From Bacilli bacterium (GTDB taxonomy: Bacteria; Bacillota_I; Bacilli_A; ML615J-28; CAG-313): DNA of 32,765 nt. Under the pieces are notes generated by a model. It saw only the letters and a list, made by a program, of their open reading frames with translations. It made no database searches and was not told the origin of the DNA. Positions 1 to 8,164 of the stretch are shown piece after piece (the stretch's first letter is position 1; each line of letters starts with the position of its first letter). The translations under genes and the position numbers were made by a program. The stretch is from the NCBI GenBank assembly GCA_017409905.1, contig JAFQRV010000019.1, positions 1 through 32,765 on the forward strand, read 5' to 3'.

Positions 1-326
1 AATACTATTTTATCTTTTGTTATTATTTTCAACCAATCAAATATATATAGTTTAGTATTAATTATTCTAGTATCATAAGGATATCTAGCAAATACATTTA
101 TTATTATAAATAATATATAAACAATCAAAAAACAATTAAAGTCTTGATTATTATTAATACTTAATAACCAATAATAGATAGTTAATAATAATAAAAACAT
201 ATATATAACCGGAGGTATTATAATAATATTCTTATTTATCAAATAACTGATGTTTGTAAAATAAATTAGTAAACATGAAATAATAAATATAAATAATATT
301 CCTAATGGTTTAATTATTCTTTTCAA
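1..326 (-). CDS. Partial membrane protein, unknown function (C-terminus outside window)
   Basis: The minus strand is open from a TTG at 326 to the window edge, about 108 codons with no stop, while the plus strand is full of stops. The translation begins MKRIIKPLGILF and is strongly hydrophobic, with two or three membrane segments (about residues 5-22, 35-55 and 65-80), followed by a more polar stretch (FARYPYD...LYIFDWL). I do not recognise the family. The start is uncertain: the TTG lies only a few bases after an extended -10 (TGG-TATAAT, 329-334), which would make the message nearly leaderless, and an ATG about 43 codons in is an alternative. It lies downstream of uvrA on the same strand, where uvrB would often be found, but it is not uvrB. 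Confidence 0.5.
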   Translation of the reverse strand, partial: MKRIIKPLGILFIFIISCLLIYFTNISYLINKNIIIIPPVIYMFLLLLTIYYWLLSINNNQDFNCFLIVYILFIIINVFARYPYDTRIINTKLYIFDWLKIITKDKIV

Positions 327-328
327 AT

Positions 329-337
329 ATTATACCA
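329..337 (-). promoter_or_regulatory. Possible extended -10 promoter for the partial membrane gene
   Basis: On the minus strand 337-329 reads TGG-TATAAT-like with a perfect -10 hexamer at 329-334. There is no convincing -35. It lies between the uvrA stop and the open frame below it. Confidence 0.3.
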
Positions 338-366
338 CACTTTCTTATATAGTGGGGATTTTTTTA
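335..366 (+). terminator. Weak hairpin with T-tract on the plus strand
   Basis: CCACACT (335-341) pairs with AGTGGGG (351-357) with one mismatch and a 9-nt loop, and is followed on the plus strand by seven Ts. No plus-strand gene is visible upstream, so its role is unclear. On the minus strand it lacks a U-tract and is a poor terminator for uvrA. Confidence 0.25.
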
Positions 367-3189
367 TTTTAACATCTTTTTTAAATATTGTCCTGTGTAT
401 GAGTTTTCATTTTCTGCAACTTCTTCTGGTGTACCAACCGCAACAATTGTTCCCCCGCCATCGCCGCCTTCTGGTCCTAAGTCAATTATGTTATCTGCAA
501 CCTTTATGATATCTAGGTTATGTTCAATAACAAGTACAGTTCCACCTGCATCAACTAAACGATTTAATACATCAATTAATCTAGCAATATCTGCAGTATG
601 AAGACCTGTTGTTGGTTCATCTAAAATATAGATACTACCATCAGTAACTTTTTTGTAAAGTTCACTTGCTAGTTTTACTCTTTGAGCTTCACCACCAGAT
701 AGTGTTGTTGATGATTGACCAAGTTTTATATAACCTAGGCCTACATCATATAAAGTTTGTAATCTATTTTTAATATTTGGAATATTTTCAAAGAATTTTA
801 AAGCATCTTCAACAGTCATGTCTAAGACATCCGCAATATTCTTATCATGATATTTAATATCTAAAGTTTCTCTGTTATATCTTTTACCATGACATGCAGA
901 ACATGGAATATAAACATCTGGTAAAAAATGCATTGCGATTCTAATTACTCCATCACCTTGACATGTTTCACATCTTCCACCTTTAACATTAAATGAGAAT
1001 CTTCCCTTACTATATCCTCTTTTTTGAGCTTCTACACAGTTAGTAAATAAATCTCTAATTAGATCAAATACACCAGTATAAGTTGCGGGATTACTTCTAG
1101 GAGTTCTTCCAATTGGTGATTGATCGATAATAATAATTTTATCTATGTTTTCAATCCCTTCAATTTTTTCATGACGCCCCACATGAACTTTACTATGATA
1201 TAGTTTTTTAGTAATCGCATTTGCGATTGTTTCATTAACTAGTGTTGATTTACCACTTCCACTAACCCCTGTTACACATGTGAATTTTTTTAGTGGAATT
1301 TCAACATCGATTTCTTTTAAGTTATTTTCACTAGCTTTATAAACTTTTATAGACTTCCCATTACCACTTCTTCTAGTTTTTGGTACTTCAATTTTCTTTC
1401 TTCCAAATAAATAATCAGCAGTAATTGAATTTGTAAAATGTTCAAATTCACTTGGTTTTCCTTGAGCAACTACATTACCACCATGAATACCAGCACCTGG
1501 ACCAATGTCTACTAAGTAATCTGCTTGACGCATAATTTCTTCATCATGTTCAACAACAATTAAAGTATTACCTAAATCACGCATTACTTTTAAAGTATTG
1601 ATTAAACGGTCATTATCTCTTTGATGTAGACCAATTGATGGTTCATCTAAAACATATATAACATCAGTTAAATGAGAACCAATTTGAGTAGCTAGTCTAA
1701 TTCTTTGAGCTTCACCACCAGATAAAGTACCTGCTTTTCTAGATAGTGTTAAATATTCTAAACCAACATTTTTTAAGAATGCTAATCTTTCTTCAATTTC
1801 TTTTAAGATCAATTTAGCTATTTTTTGTTCTGTATCAGTAAGTTTTAAACCTTTAATAAAATCTATTGCTTGAAGAACAGACATTTCAGTAAATTCATAA
1901 ATATTCTTATCACCAATTAATACTGATAATACAACTTTTGATAATCTTCTTCCATGACAAAGTGGACATTCATTATCTGCTAGGTATGATCCATAGTATT
2001 CTCTAGCAAAAGATGATGAAGTTTCTTGGTAACGTCTTTCAATTAAAGTTACTAGTCCTTCAATAATTTTATTCTTTTTCATTGTTAAACCACCACTTGT
2101 ATGAATTTCATAAGTGATTGGTTCTTTTGAACCATATAATAAAACTTCTTTTTGTAAATCAGTTAATTCATTATATGGTTTAAATACATCTATATCATAA
2201 TAATCACAAAGTTTTTTATACTGTTGCCATTCAATATTATCAGTAAAAACAATATTTTTTAAATATCTTATAGCACCATCTGCAATCGATAAATGAGGAT
2301 CTGTTACTAATAAATCCACATCAACAGATGAAATAAAACCTAACCCTTTACATTCTGGACATGCACCAAGGGGTGAATTAAAAGAAAACATTGCAGGTTC
2401 TAATTTAGGTACAGTAAAATCACAATATGGACATGAATAATGTTCACTAAATAACATTCTTTCATCATTAATTTCAACATAGAGTTTTCCACCACTATGA
2501 GTTGCGGCAGTTTCAATTGATTCATAGATTCTACTTCTGTTTTCTTCAGTTAATCTTAATCTGTCAATTATTACTAAGATATTGTGTTTCTTATTTTTAT
2601 CTAAGTGAATATCTTCATCTAGTTCATATAGTTCATCATTAATTAAAACTTTTGAATAACCATCTTTTCTTAATAAATCAAATGTTTTTTCAAAAGTCCC
2701 TTTTTGATTTTGTGCCACAATTCCCATAATAATTACTTTTGAATTAGGTTCATAAGTATAGATTTTATCCACCATTTCTTCATATGTTTGGGCATGAATT
2801 GGAATATTGTGTTCTGGACATACTGGATGACCAACTCTAGCATATAGTAATCTTAAATAATCATAGATTTCTGTTACTGTTCCAACAGTTGATCTTGGAT
2901 TTTTACTAGTGGTCTTTTGGTCAATTGAAATAGCAGGAGATAAGCCTTCCATTTGATCAACATCTGGTTTATCAACATTATCTAAGAATTGTCTAGCATA
3001 TGCTGATAAACTTTCCACATACTTTCTTTGACCTTCGGCATATATTGTATCAAATGCTAAAGATGTTTTCCCACTACCACTTACACCAGTCATAACAATT
3101 AGACTGTTTTTTGGTAATGTTAAATCAATGTTTTTTAAATTATTTTCTCTAGCACCTCTAATAATTATTTCATTATTTAATCTTTTCAT
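364..3189 (-). CDS. uvrA: UvrA, excinuclease ABC subunit A
   Basis: DNA damage-recognition ATPase of nucleotide excision repair; it acts as a dimer in the cytoplasm and loads UvrB at lesions. At 941 residues it is full length for the family. Visible landmarks are Walker A GVSGSGKT at residues 35-42, a CPYC...CPEC zinc module near 250-280, the first ABC signature LSGGEAQR with LDEPSIGLH, a second Walker A GVSGSGKST near 650, the insertion zinc module CETCQGDG...CSACHG, and the second signature LSGGEAQR with LDEPTTGLH near the C-terminus. The ATG has an AGAGGT ribosome binding site six bases upstream. It has its own promoter and follows the spoIIR-like gene. uvrB, often a neighbour, is not in this window. 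Confidence 0.98.
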   Translation of the reverse strand: MKRLNNEIIIRGARENNLKNIDLTLPKNSLIVMTGVSGSGKTSLAFDTIYAEGQRKYVESLSAYARQFLDNVDKPDVDQMEGLSPAISIDQKTTSKNPRSTVGTVTEIYDYLRLLYARVGHPVCPEHNIPIHAQTYEEMVDKIYTYEPNSKVIIMGIVAQNQKGTFEKTFDLLRKDGYSKVLINDELYELDEDIHLDKNKKHNILVIIDRLRLTEENRSRIYESIETAATHSGGKLYVEINDERMLFSEHYSCPYCDFTVPKLEPAMFSFNSPLGACPECKGLGFISSVDVDLLVTDPHLSIADGAIRYLKNIVFTDNIEWQQYKKLCDYYDIDVFKPYNELTDLQKEVLLYGSKEPITYEIHTSGGLTMKKNKIIEGLVTLIERRYQETSSSFAREYYGSYLADNECPLCHGRRLSKVVLSVLIGDKNIYEFTEMSVLQAIDFIKGLKLTDTEQKIAKLILKEIEERLAFLKNVGLEYLTLSRKAGTLSGGEAQRIRLATQIGSHLTDVIYVLDEPSIGLHQRDNDRLINTLKVMRDLGNTLIVVEHDEEIMRQADYLVDIGPGAGIHGGNVVAQGKPSEFEHFTNSITADYLFGRKKIEVPKTRRSGNGKSIKVYKASENNLKEIDVEIPLKKFTCVTGVSGSGKSTLVNETIANAITKKLYHSKVHVGRHEKIEGIENIDKIIIIDQSPIGRTPRSNPATYTGVFDLIRDLFTNCVEAQKRGYSKGRFSFNVKGGRCETCQGDGVIRIAMHFLPDVYIPCSACHGKRYNRETLDIKYHDKNIADVLDMTVEDALKFFENIPNIKNRLQTLYDVGLGYIKLGQSSTTLSGGEAQRVKLASELYKKVTDGSIYILDEPTTGLHTADIARLIDVLNRLVDAGGTVLVIEHNLDIIKVADNIIDLGPEGGDGGGTIVAVGTPEEVAENENSYTGQYLKKMLK

Positions 3190-3209
3190 AATATTACCTC
3201 TAACAATTA

Positions 3210-3218
3210 ATTATATCA
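3210..3218 (-). promoter_or_regulatory. uvrA promoter (extended -10)
   Basis: Minus strand TGA-TATAAT: a perfect -10 at 3210-3215 preceded by the TGn extension. The -35 is weak (TATCAA about 16 bases upstream). It lies about 20 bases from the uvrA start, just upstream of the AGAGGT ribosome binding site. I looked for a LexA/DinR-type box and did not see one. Confidence 0.5.
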
Positions 3219-3289
3219 CAGATATTTAGATTTGATATTCATAAAGCAATTATTTTTTCTATATAACATATAAATCAATAGAAAGCTTC

Positions 3290-3320
3290 TAAAATCAAAA
3301 AATAGGCTTAAAATTAAGCC
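3290..3320 (-). terminator. Intrinsic terminator after the spoIIR-like gene
   Basis: GGCTTA (3305-3310) pairs with TAAGCC (3315-3320). On the minus strand the stem is followed by TATTTTTTGATTTT. It begins about 20 bases past the spoIIR-like stop and upstream of the uvrA promoter. The plus strand also has T-runs after the stem, so it could work in both directions. Confidence 0.75.
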
Positions 3321-3338
3321 ATTTTGGAATTTTTTGGT

Positions 3339-3806
3339 TTATTTTGAATTACTAAACAGATCATAAAAATAACTACGATATTCTACCTCACTAGTTTCAT
3401 CATAATCTAAGTTAAAGTATTCTGGATATAAAATACTCCACCAGTTACTCCCCATACCACTGCCTAAAGTAATTCTAATAGTAGGATATGTCCCACTAGG
3501 TATAATGTTACCATTTATACTTTTAGCAGGATATGTATCATATATATATTCTACTTTATAATTAGTAAATTTCTTCTTAAGATTTTCATCTAAATATTTA
3601 ACTAAATCTCCTTCGTTCATTCTAGCACTATTTTGTAATAACTTTAAAACTTCTTCTTTGACTAATAACTTTTCATTTAATGATTCACTACTATTATCAT
3701 TAGATACTATTCTTATTCTTGTTTTATCACTACTACAACTAGATAAAGAAAGTAAACAACCAAATATAATACTAATAATAAATAAACTAATTTCTAATTT
3801 TTTCAT
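3339..3806 (-). CDS. spoIIR: SpoIIR-like lipoprotein
   Basis: In endospore formers SpoIIR is the secreted forespore signal that activates SpoIIGA, which processes pro-sigmaE. This 155-residue protein has the family pattern in order: IRIVSND at 31-37 (family: IRIRVIANSD), YPAKSI at 92-97, IPSGTY at 102-107 (family: PAGEY), and GSGMGSNWWSILYP at 115-128 (family: GxGxNWWCVLFPP). The N-terminus is a lipoprotein signal with lipobox LSSC and Cys24 as first mature residue; a lipid anchor is not typical of SpoIIR as I know it. The neighbourhood (prfA, prmC, tsaC) matches where Bacillus keeps spoIIR. The ATG follows seven Ts, and the only plausible ribosome binding site, GGTGA, lies in the 3' arm of the tsaC terminator hairpin. 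Whether this organism sporulates cannot be judged from here. Confidence 0.8.
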   Translation of the reverse strand: MKKLEISLFIISIIFGCLLSLSSCSSDKTRIRIVSNDNSSESLNEKLLVKEEVLKLLQNSARMNEGDLVKYLDENLKKKFTNYKVEYIYDTYPAKSINGNIIPSGTYPTIRITLGSGMGSNWWSILYPEYFNLDYDETSEVEYRSYFYDLFSNSK

Positions 3807-3840
3807 AAAAAAACATCACCAATAATATTATTGGTAATGT
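3807..3840 (-). terminator. tsaC terminator hairpin that also contains the spoIIR-like ribosome binding site
   Basis: A 12-bp stem (ACATTACCAATA with TATTGGTGATGT, one G-U pair, loop ATAT, 3813-3840) is followed by seven Ts (3807-3813), then directly by the ATG of the spoIIR-like gene. The GGTGA in the 3' arm (3816-3820) is the only ribosome binding site-like sequence nine bases ahead of that ATG, so a folded hairpin would both end transcription and hide the site. Confidence 0.75.
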
Positions 3841-3849
3841 TTGGTAAAT

Positions 3850-4434
3850 TTATACATTAATTTTAATATCACCACTACGAATTACTTTAAATGGTTTATT
3901 AGTAACATCTACTATAGTTGATGATACTTTCGATAAAGAAGTTTCATCAACAATTAAATAATCAATATATTCACTAAAATACTTCTCAATATCTTCTTTA
4001 TTATTTAGTGGTTCACTATTAGATAAATTAACACTTGTTGTTGCGATAAAACCTAAATAATCTAAAATACTTAAACTAACATGATTATTTGGTATTCTTA
4101 ATGCAATTGTATCAAAATCTGTTAACTCATTAAAAAAATCATCTTTTTTCTTAAAAATAATTGTTAAAGCTCCCGGCCATTTATTCATAACATCTTCAAT
4201 ATCTTGATCATAAACAACATGTTTTTTAATTTCTTCAAGATTAGACGTTAATACAGCAAGAGGTTTATTTAAATCTCTTTTTTTCATTTGATAAATCTTA
4301 TTTAAACCACTACTTAAATTATTATCAACTACAACTCCTACTCCCCAAACTGTATCTGTTGTAAAACAAAGAACTTTTCCGGAAATATCGTCTTTAGAAA
4401 GTTTTAAAAAATCAACTAAACTAATTTTAATCAT
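3850..4434 (-). CDS. tsaC: L-threonylcarbamoyladenylate synthase (TsaC/YwlC/Sua5-like)
   Basis: Makes threonylcarbamoyl-AMP from threonine, bicarbonate and ATP, the first step of the t6A37 tRNA modification. The 194-residue protein is a single YrdC domain. CFTTDTVWGVG at 23-33 matches the PTDTVYGLG motif, followed by IYQMKKRD...KPLAVL and the WPGALTIIFKK motif. It lacks the extra C-terminal domain of long Sua5 proteins. Its start overlaps the stop of the upstream membrane-protein gene by 8 bases, so the two are probably translationally coupled in the alr-prmC-membrane protein-tsaC operon. The same neighbourhood in Bacillus carries ywlC. Confidence 0.92.
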   Translation of the reverse strand: MIKISLVDFLKLSKDDISGKVLCFTTDTVWGVGVVVDNNLSSGLNKIYQMKKRDLNKPLAVLTSNLEEIKKHVVYDQDIEDVMNKWPGALTIIFKKKDDFFNELTDFDTIALRIPNNHVSLSILDYLGFIATTSVNLSNSEPLNNKEDIEKYFSEYIDYLIVDETSLSKVSSTIVDVTNKPFKVIRSGDIKINV

Positions 4435-5239
4435 TTTCTTTCCACCAAAGCTTTTTTAATCTTTCATTTAATTCATCTTCTGTAATATCACCATGACGAT
4501 ATTCTTCAAATAATCTATCCATTACTTCTTGTTTATTTACTTCTTGAACTTCAACATTATCACTTTCAACATCAATGATATTTTCATCATCCTCTTCTTC
4601 ATCATCATAATAATCTTTTTCAAAATCAAATAATGGATCACTCTTATAGTTTTCACTAAACCTTCCAAGTCTTTTCTTATATAAAACAATTAAAATAATA
4701 ACAAATAAAATTGATAATAAAACAAAACCAAGTAAGAAACCTTTTATTGTATTAATCGCATTAACTTCTTTTTTATTTTTGGGGAAATCTCCTGTTCCTT
4801 CTCCAATTAATTTATGATTATTAAAATCATTAATTAAATCACTTACTTTATATGATCCAATAATTGTTTCATTATTATTATCCATTACGAATATATCAAA
4901 ACTATCATCTTCATTTAATTCTAATCCAAATCCCGCAACAACTGAAGAATCTGGCACAAAAGTTGTAACATCATCACCATTAACTAATACTTTAATTTTT
5001 TGATTGACTGATACACCTTCATTGTATAAGAAACATGATAAATAATAATCACCATCATACATTCCAAATACTAAAGTATAATCACCAAAACTAAGATTAG
5101 TATCTTCTACTATATAATACTCATCATAACTATTCTTCACTGAATCCATATATTCATTTCCCGAAATAGTATTAGCAAAGCCAAAGAAAATTTGAAAAAC
5201 TAGAATAAATGCATTAAAAACCTTAATCATTTTCTTCAC
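4427..5239 (-). CDS. Single-pass membrane protein with acidic SHOCT-like tail, unknown function
   Basis: Not recognised as a named family. An N-terminal hydrophobic segment (about 7-24) looks like a signal peptide or anchor. Residues 28-160 form a polar, probably extracytoplasmic domain. A strong membrane helix follows at about 165-187, then a basic stop-transfer patch (YKKRLGR), an acidic stretch rich in D/E (about 203-232), and a C-terminal SHOCT-like segment (MDRLFEEYRHGDITEDELNERL, about 240-261) of the kind often found at the ends of membrane proteins. It overlaps prmC by 17 bases and tsaC by 8, so it sits in a core translation/tRNA-modification operon. Confidence 0.75.
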   Translation of the reverse strand: MKKMIKVFNAFILVFQIFFGFANTISGNEYMDSVKNSYDEYYIVEDTNLSFGDYTLVFGMYDGDYYLSCFLYNEGVSVNQKIKVLVNGDDVTTFVPDSSVVAGFGLELNEDDSFDIFVMDNNNETIIGSYKVSDLINDFNNHKLIGEGTGDFPKNKKEVNAINTIKGFLLGFVLLSILFVIILIVLYKKRLGRFSENYKSDPLFDFEKDYYDDEEEDDENIIDVESDNVEVQEVNKQEVMDRLFEEYRHGDITEDELNERLKKLWWKEND

Positions 5240-6080
5240 CTATTAAAACAATTAAGAAACGGTCTTTTCCATTTAAATCTTTTATTACAAATGAATTAGC
5301 CTCTGGAAAATAAGTATTAGCAAGTTCTAACATTTCTAATCTTGTTTTGTGACTATGTTCAAATGCCATAATAGCTTTATCTTTTAAAACCTTTTTCGCA
5401 TTTTCAAAAATCTCTTGATAAAATTTCATTCCCTTGTTTCCCCCAAATAATGCGATATTGGGTTCATTATCAAGCACTAATGGTTCAACATATTCATCAT
5501 CAGGAATATATGGAGGATTTGATACTAAAATATCAAATTTTAAACCTTTTTCAATAAATGGATCTAACATATTACCTTGATAAAAAGTAACATTTGCTTG
5601 ATTATTTTCTGCATTAACTTTAGCTGTTTCTAAAGCCTCAAATGAAATATCACTAGCCCATACTTTCATATTACTTTCTTCACATGCTAGTGCAACCGCA
5701 ATATTACCAGATCCCGTTCCAACATCTACTACGTCAACTTTTTTACCATCAAACATTTCATCGTAATATGCTAAAACATAACCAATCAATTCTTCTGTTT
5801 CAGGTCTTGGTATTAAAACATCACCATTAACAACCATCTTGTATCCATAAAAATAAGTATAGCCAACAATATGTTGGACTGGTTTACCACTTACGTATTC
5901 TTCGATTCCTTTTTTAATTATTTCTTCAAGTGCTCTATCTACTTCACTATGAATATTTAATAAAAACTCTGCCCCATTTAATCCAGACATTTCTAAAACT
6001 AAAATCTTAATCCCTTCAACTTCTACATTATGACTTTTAGCAAGTTTTTTTCCATAGTTAATTAATTGTTGATATGTCAT
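5223..6080 (-). CDS. prmC: Release factor glutamine methyltransferase PrmC
   Basis: Methylates the glutamine of the GGQ motif in release factors RF1 and RF2 with SAM, which speeds peptide release. The 285-residue protein has the family layout: a helical N-terminal recognition domain, VDVGTGSGNIAVA (SAM motif I, about 118-130), and the catalytic SNPPYIP at 187-193, which holds the target glutamine. The ATG lies one codon after alr ends. prfA, which encodes its substrate, is upstream but separated by a terminator and the alr-like gene, an unusual interruption of the usual prfA-prmC pair. Confidence 0.95.
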   Translation of the reverse strand: MTYQQLINYGKKLAKSHNVEVEGIKILVLEMSGLNGAEFLLNIHSEVDRALEEIIKKGIEEYVSGKPVQHIVGYTYFYGYKMVVNGDVLIPRPETEELIGYVLAYYDEMFDGKKVDVVDVGTGSGNIAVALACEESNMKVWASDISFEALETAKVNAENNQANVTFYQGNMLDPFIEKGLKFDILVSNPPYIPDDEYVEPLVLDNEPNIALFGGNKGMKFYQEIFENAKKVLKDKAIMAFEHSHKTRLEMLELANTYFPEANSFVIKDLNGKDRFLIVLIGEEND

Positions 6081-6082
6081 AT

Positions 6083-7018
6083 TTACTCCTTATACTTTTT
6101 AGTTAATCCTCTATAACCAATAAGTTTACGATGTATTTCTTCTATACCTATTTTATCACAAGATGACCAAATTAGCAAGTCAGTATATTTATTAATTTTA
6201 TTGTCGATTTTAATAAAAGAATGATTCATACAAATATCCCCAATTACTTGATACTTTAATCCATTTGCATATATATACTCTTCACTAAATCCCTCATAAT
6301 ATCCAAGAGGAATTACTCCAATTAATTCTTTATTTAAAGCTATATAATTATTATTATATCCAACACTTTCTTTTTTATCAATTTCAATTATGTTTTCTAA
6401 GTGACTAATGACCTTTACCGCATTTAAATATATATATGCCCCTACTCTAACATGCGTCCCAAAATCAAGATCAATATTTGAACTTGAGGCAACATGAATA
6501 ACTTCAAAAGGATAAATTAAAAACTCTTTGAATCTTTCTATTTGACAATTGATAATATCTTTATCTCTTGATATTAAATGAGTATAAATTCCTTCTATAA
6601 TAATATTACTATGTTGTTTTAATAAATTCATTACTTTATTAAATTCTTTAATATCTTTAATTCCTAATCTATTCATCTTTGTATCAATTTGAATATGAAC
6701 GTAAACTTCTTCTTTAATACTACTAACAAATAAAGCATCTTTATAATTATTAATAGTATAACGAATATTTTTATTATATATACAACCAGGGCTTTCAAAA
6801 ATTAAAATCTTTTCATCTTTTAAATAATCCTTTGTATTTAAATATTCACTGTATCTATTAAAACAATAAAAATCAACTTTACTTTTTTTAAAGTATTTAA
6901 TTAAGTTATTTAATCCCATTCCATAAGCATCACTTTTAACAACAAGCATTACTTTCTTATTTATTTTATTAATATTTTTAATCATTTGGAATGTATCTAT
7001 TAAAATATAAGAATTCAT
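6083..7018 (-). CDS. alr: Alanine racemase-like PLP enzyme (short)
   Basis: Probable racemase supplying D-alanine for peptidoglycan. Conserved landmarks: PLP lysine in VVKSDAYG (Lys28), IDTKMNRLG (the MxRxG arginine), THLISRD in place of the usual THFA, VRVGAYIY (the pyridoxal-ring arginine), IPLGYYEGF (the second catalytic tyrosine region), ICMN (the substrate-binding CMD loop) and a terminal YRGLTKKY resembling the C-terminal SYRVPR segment. At 311 residues it is about 50-60 shorter than usual Alr, with several barrel loops trimmed. It has its own GGTGA ribosome binding site and a possible -10, and leads the alr-prmC-membrane protein-tsaC unit. A racemase for another amino acid is possible. 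Confidence 0.8.
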   Translation of the reverse strand: MNSYILIDTFQMIKNINKINKKVMLVVKSDAYGMGLNNLIKYFKKSKVDFYCFNRYSEYLNTKDYLKDEKILIFESPGCIYNKNIRYTINNYKDALFVSSIKEEVYVHIQIDTKMNRLGIKDIKEFNKVMNLLKQHSNIIIEGIYTHLISRDKDIINCQIERFKEFLIYPFEVIHVASSSNIDLDFGTHVRVGAYIYLNAVKVISHLENIIEIDKKESVGYNNNYIALNKELIGVIPLGYYEGFSEEYIYANGLKYQVIGDICMNHSFIKIDNKINKYTDLLIWSSCDKIGIEEIHRKLIGYRGLTKKYKE

Positions 7019-7022
7019 ATTA

Positions 7023-7038
7023 TCACCATTAAATTATA
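7023..7038 (-). promoter_or_regulatory. Possible alr operon -10 and ribosome binding site
   Basis: Minus-strand TATAAT (7033-7038) is followed by GGTGA (7023-7027) and the alr ATG at 7018. The leader would be only a few bases long. A good -35 is not visible because the upstream 17 bases overlap the T-rich tail of the prfA terminator. Confidence 0.35.
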
Positions 7039-7040
7039 TG

Positions 7041-7089
7041 AAGAAAAGAAAAACCTTATCATAATGAATAAACTCATTTGATAAGGTTT
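7041..7089 (-). terminator. prfA intrinsic terminator
   Basis: An 11-bp stem (AAACCTTATCA 7051-7061 with TGATAAGGTTT 7079-7089) is extended inward by AATGA/TCATT (7063-7067, 7074-7078). On the minus strand it is followed by TTTTTCTTTTCTTC. It starts about 5 bases after the prfA stop. Confidence 0.88.
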
Positions 7090-7093
7090 TTTA

Positions 7094-8158
7094 TTATTCT
7101 TCTACACTTAATGCTTTTCTTTGATCTTCAGCAATTAATGCATCAATTACTGGATCAAGTTTTCCTTCCATAACACGATCTAATTGTTGAATAGTAAAGC
7201 CAATTCTATGATCTGTTACTCTATTTTGTGGATAGTTGTAAGTTCTAATCTTTTCACTTCTATCTCCTGAACCAACTTTTGCGAGTCTTTCTGCCCCTTC
7301 CGCTTCTTGTTTTTGTTGAAGCATGAAATCATATAATCTTGCTTGTAAAACTTTTAAAGCACTAGCTTTATTTTCATGTTGGCTCTTACCATCTTGACAT
7401 GATACAACAATACCTGTTGGAATGTGTGTAACACGAATAGCTGATTTAGTTGTATTTACACATTGTCCACCTGGACCTGATGCACAGAATGTATCAATTC
7501 TTACATCATTCATATCTAAATTAACTTCTAGTTCATCAGCTTCAGGCATTACAAGAACAGTTGCGGTTGAAGTATGAATTCTACCAGCAGATTCTGTAGT
7601 TGGAACTCTTTGTACACGGTGTGATCCTGATTCATATTTTAAGAATGAATAAACAGAATCCCCTGTTACCATAAAGCTAATTTGGCTATATCCACCGGCT
7701 TCACAAGCAAGTGAATCTACAACTTCAATTTTCCAACCTTTTGCCTCAGCATATTTGAAATACATTCTATATAAATCACCAGCGAAAATATTTCCTTCAT
7801 CTCCACCAGCAGCTCCACGAATTTCCATAATAACGTTCTTTTCATCATTAGGATCTTTAGGAATTAATAGAATCTTTAATTCTTGTTGAACTTCTTCTAA
7901 TCTTTCTTTTGCTTCTTCTAATTGAAGTTTCGCAAGTTCTTTTAATTCTTCATCAGATTCATGTAGCATTTCTTTTGCTTCTTCAATGTTTGCTTCTAAA
8001 TCTAGTAATTCATGATATTTAGTAACTATCTTTTCTAAAGAACGTTGTTCTTTTGATAAAGCTGTTAACTTTTTAATATCACTTACAACACTCATGTCAA
8101 GTAACAATTCATTAATTTGATTATATCGATTATTGATGACCTCTAAACGATCTTTCAT
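7094..8158 (-). CDS. prfA: Peptide chain release factor 1
   Basis: RF1 recognises UAA and UAG stop codons and triggers peptidyl-tRNA hydrolysis. The 354-residue protein has the GGQ motif at 230-232 (ASGPGGQCVNTT), the PxT-type stop-reading tripeptide Pro186-Thr187-Thr188 in VQRVPTTESAGRIHTS, and the RF-1 coiled-coil N-domain. The tripeptide is RF1 type (PxT), not RF2 type (SPF). Its ATG has a GAGGAG site and starts 6 bases after dnaB, so it belongs to the gdpP-rplI-dnaB-prfA operon, which ends at a strong terminator. RF1 reads both stop codons seen in this window. Confidence 0.98.
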   Translation of the reverse strand: MKDRLEVINNRYNQINELLLDMSVVSDIKKLTALSKEQRSLEKIVTKYHELLDLEANIEEAKEMLHESDEELKELAKLQLEEAKERLEEVQQELKILLIPKDPNDEKNVIMEIRGAAGGDEGNIFAGDLYRMYFKYAEAKGWKIEVVDSLACEAGGYSQISFMVTGDSVYSFLKYESGSHRVQRVPTTESAGRIHTSTATVLVMPEADELEVNLDMNDVRIDTFCASGPGGQCVNTTKSAIRVTHIPTGIVVSCQDGKSQHENKASALKVLQARLYDFMLQQKQEAEGAERLAKVGSGDRSEKIRTYNYPQNRVTDHRIGFTIQQLDRVMEGKLDPVIDALIAEDQRKALSVEE

Positions 8159-8164
8159 AATTTG

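Noticed and set aside
395..601. Plus-strand ORF opposite uvrA, and similar plus-strand ORFs of 60-96 codons elsewhere (for example 10329-10613, 12315-12536, 16665-16925, 18907-19179, 23407-23670, 28709-28999)
   Set aside because: All lie antisense to well-supported genes, lack ribosome binding sites and show no recognisable protein motifs.
3339..3806. Generic small lipoprotein with no assignable role
   Set aside because: The IRIVSND, IPSGTY and GxGxNWW blocks in order, plus the prmC-tsaC neighbourhood, support a SpoIIR homologue.
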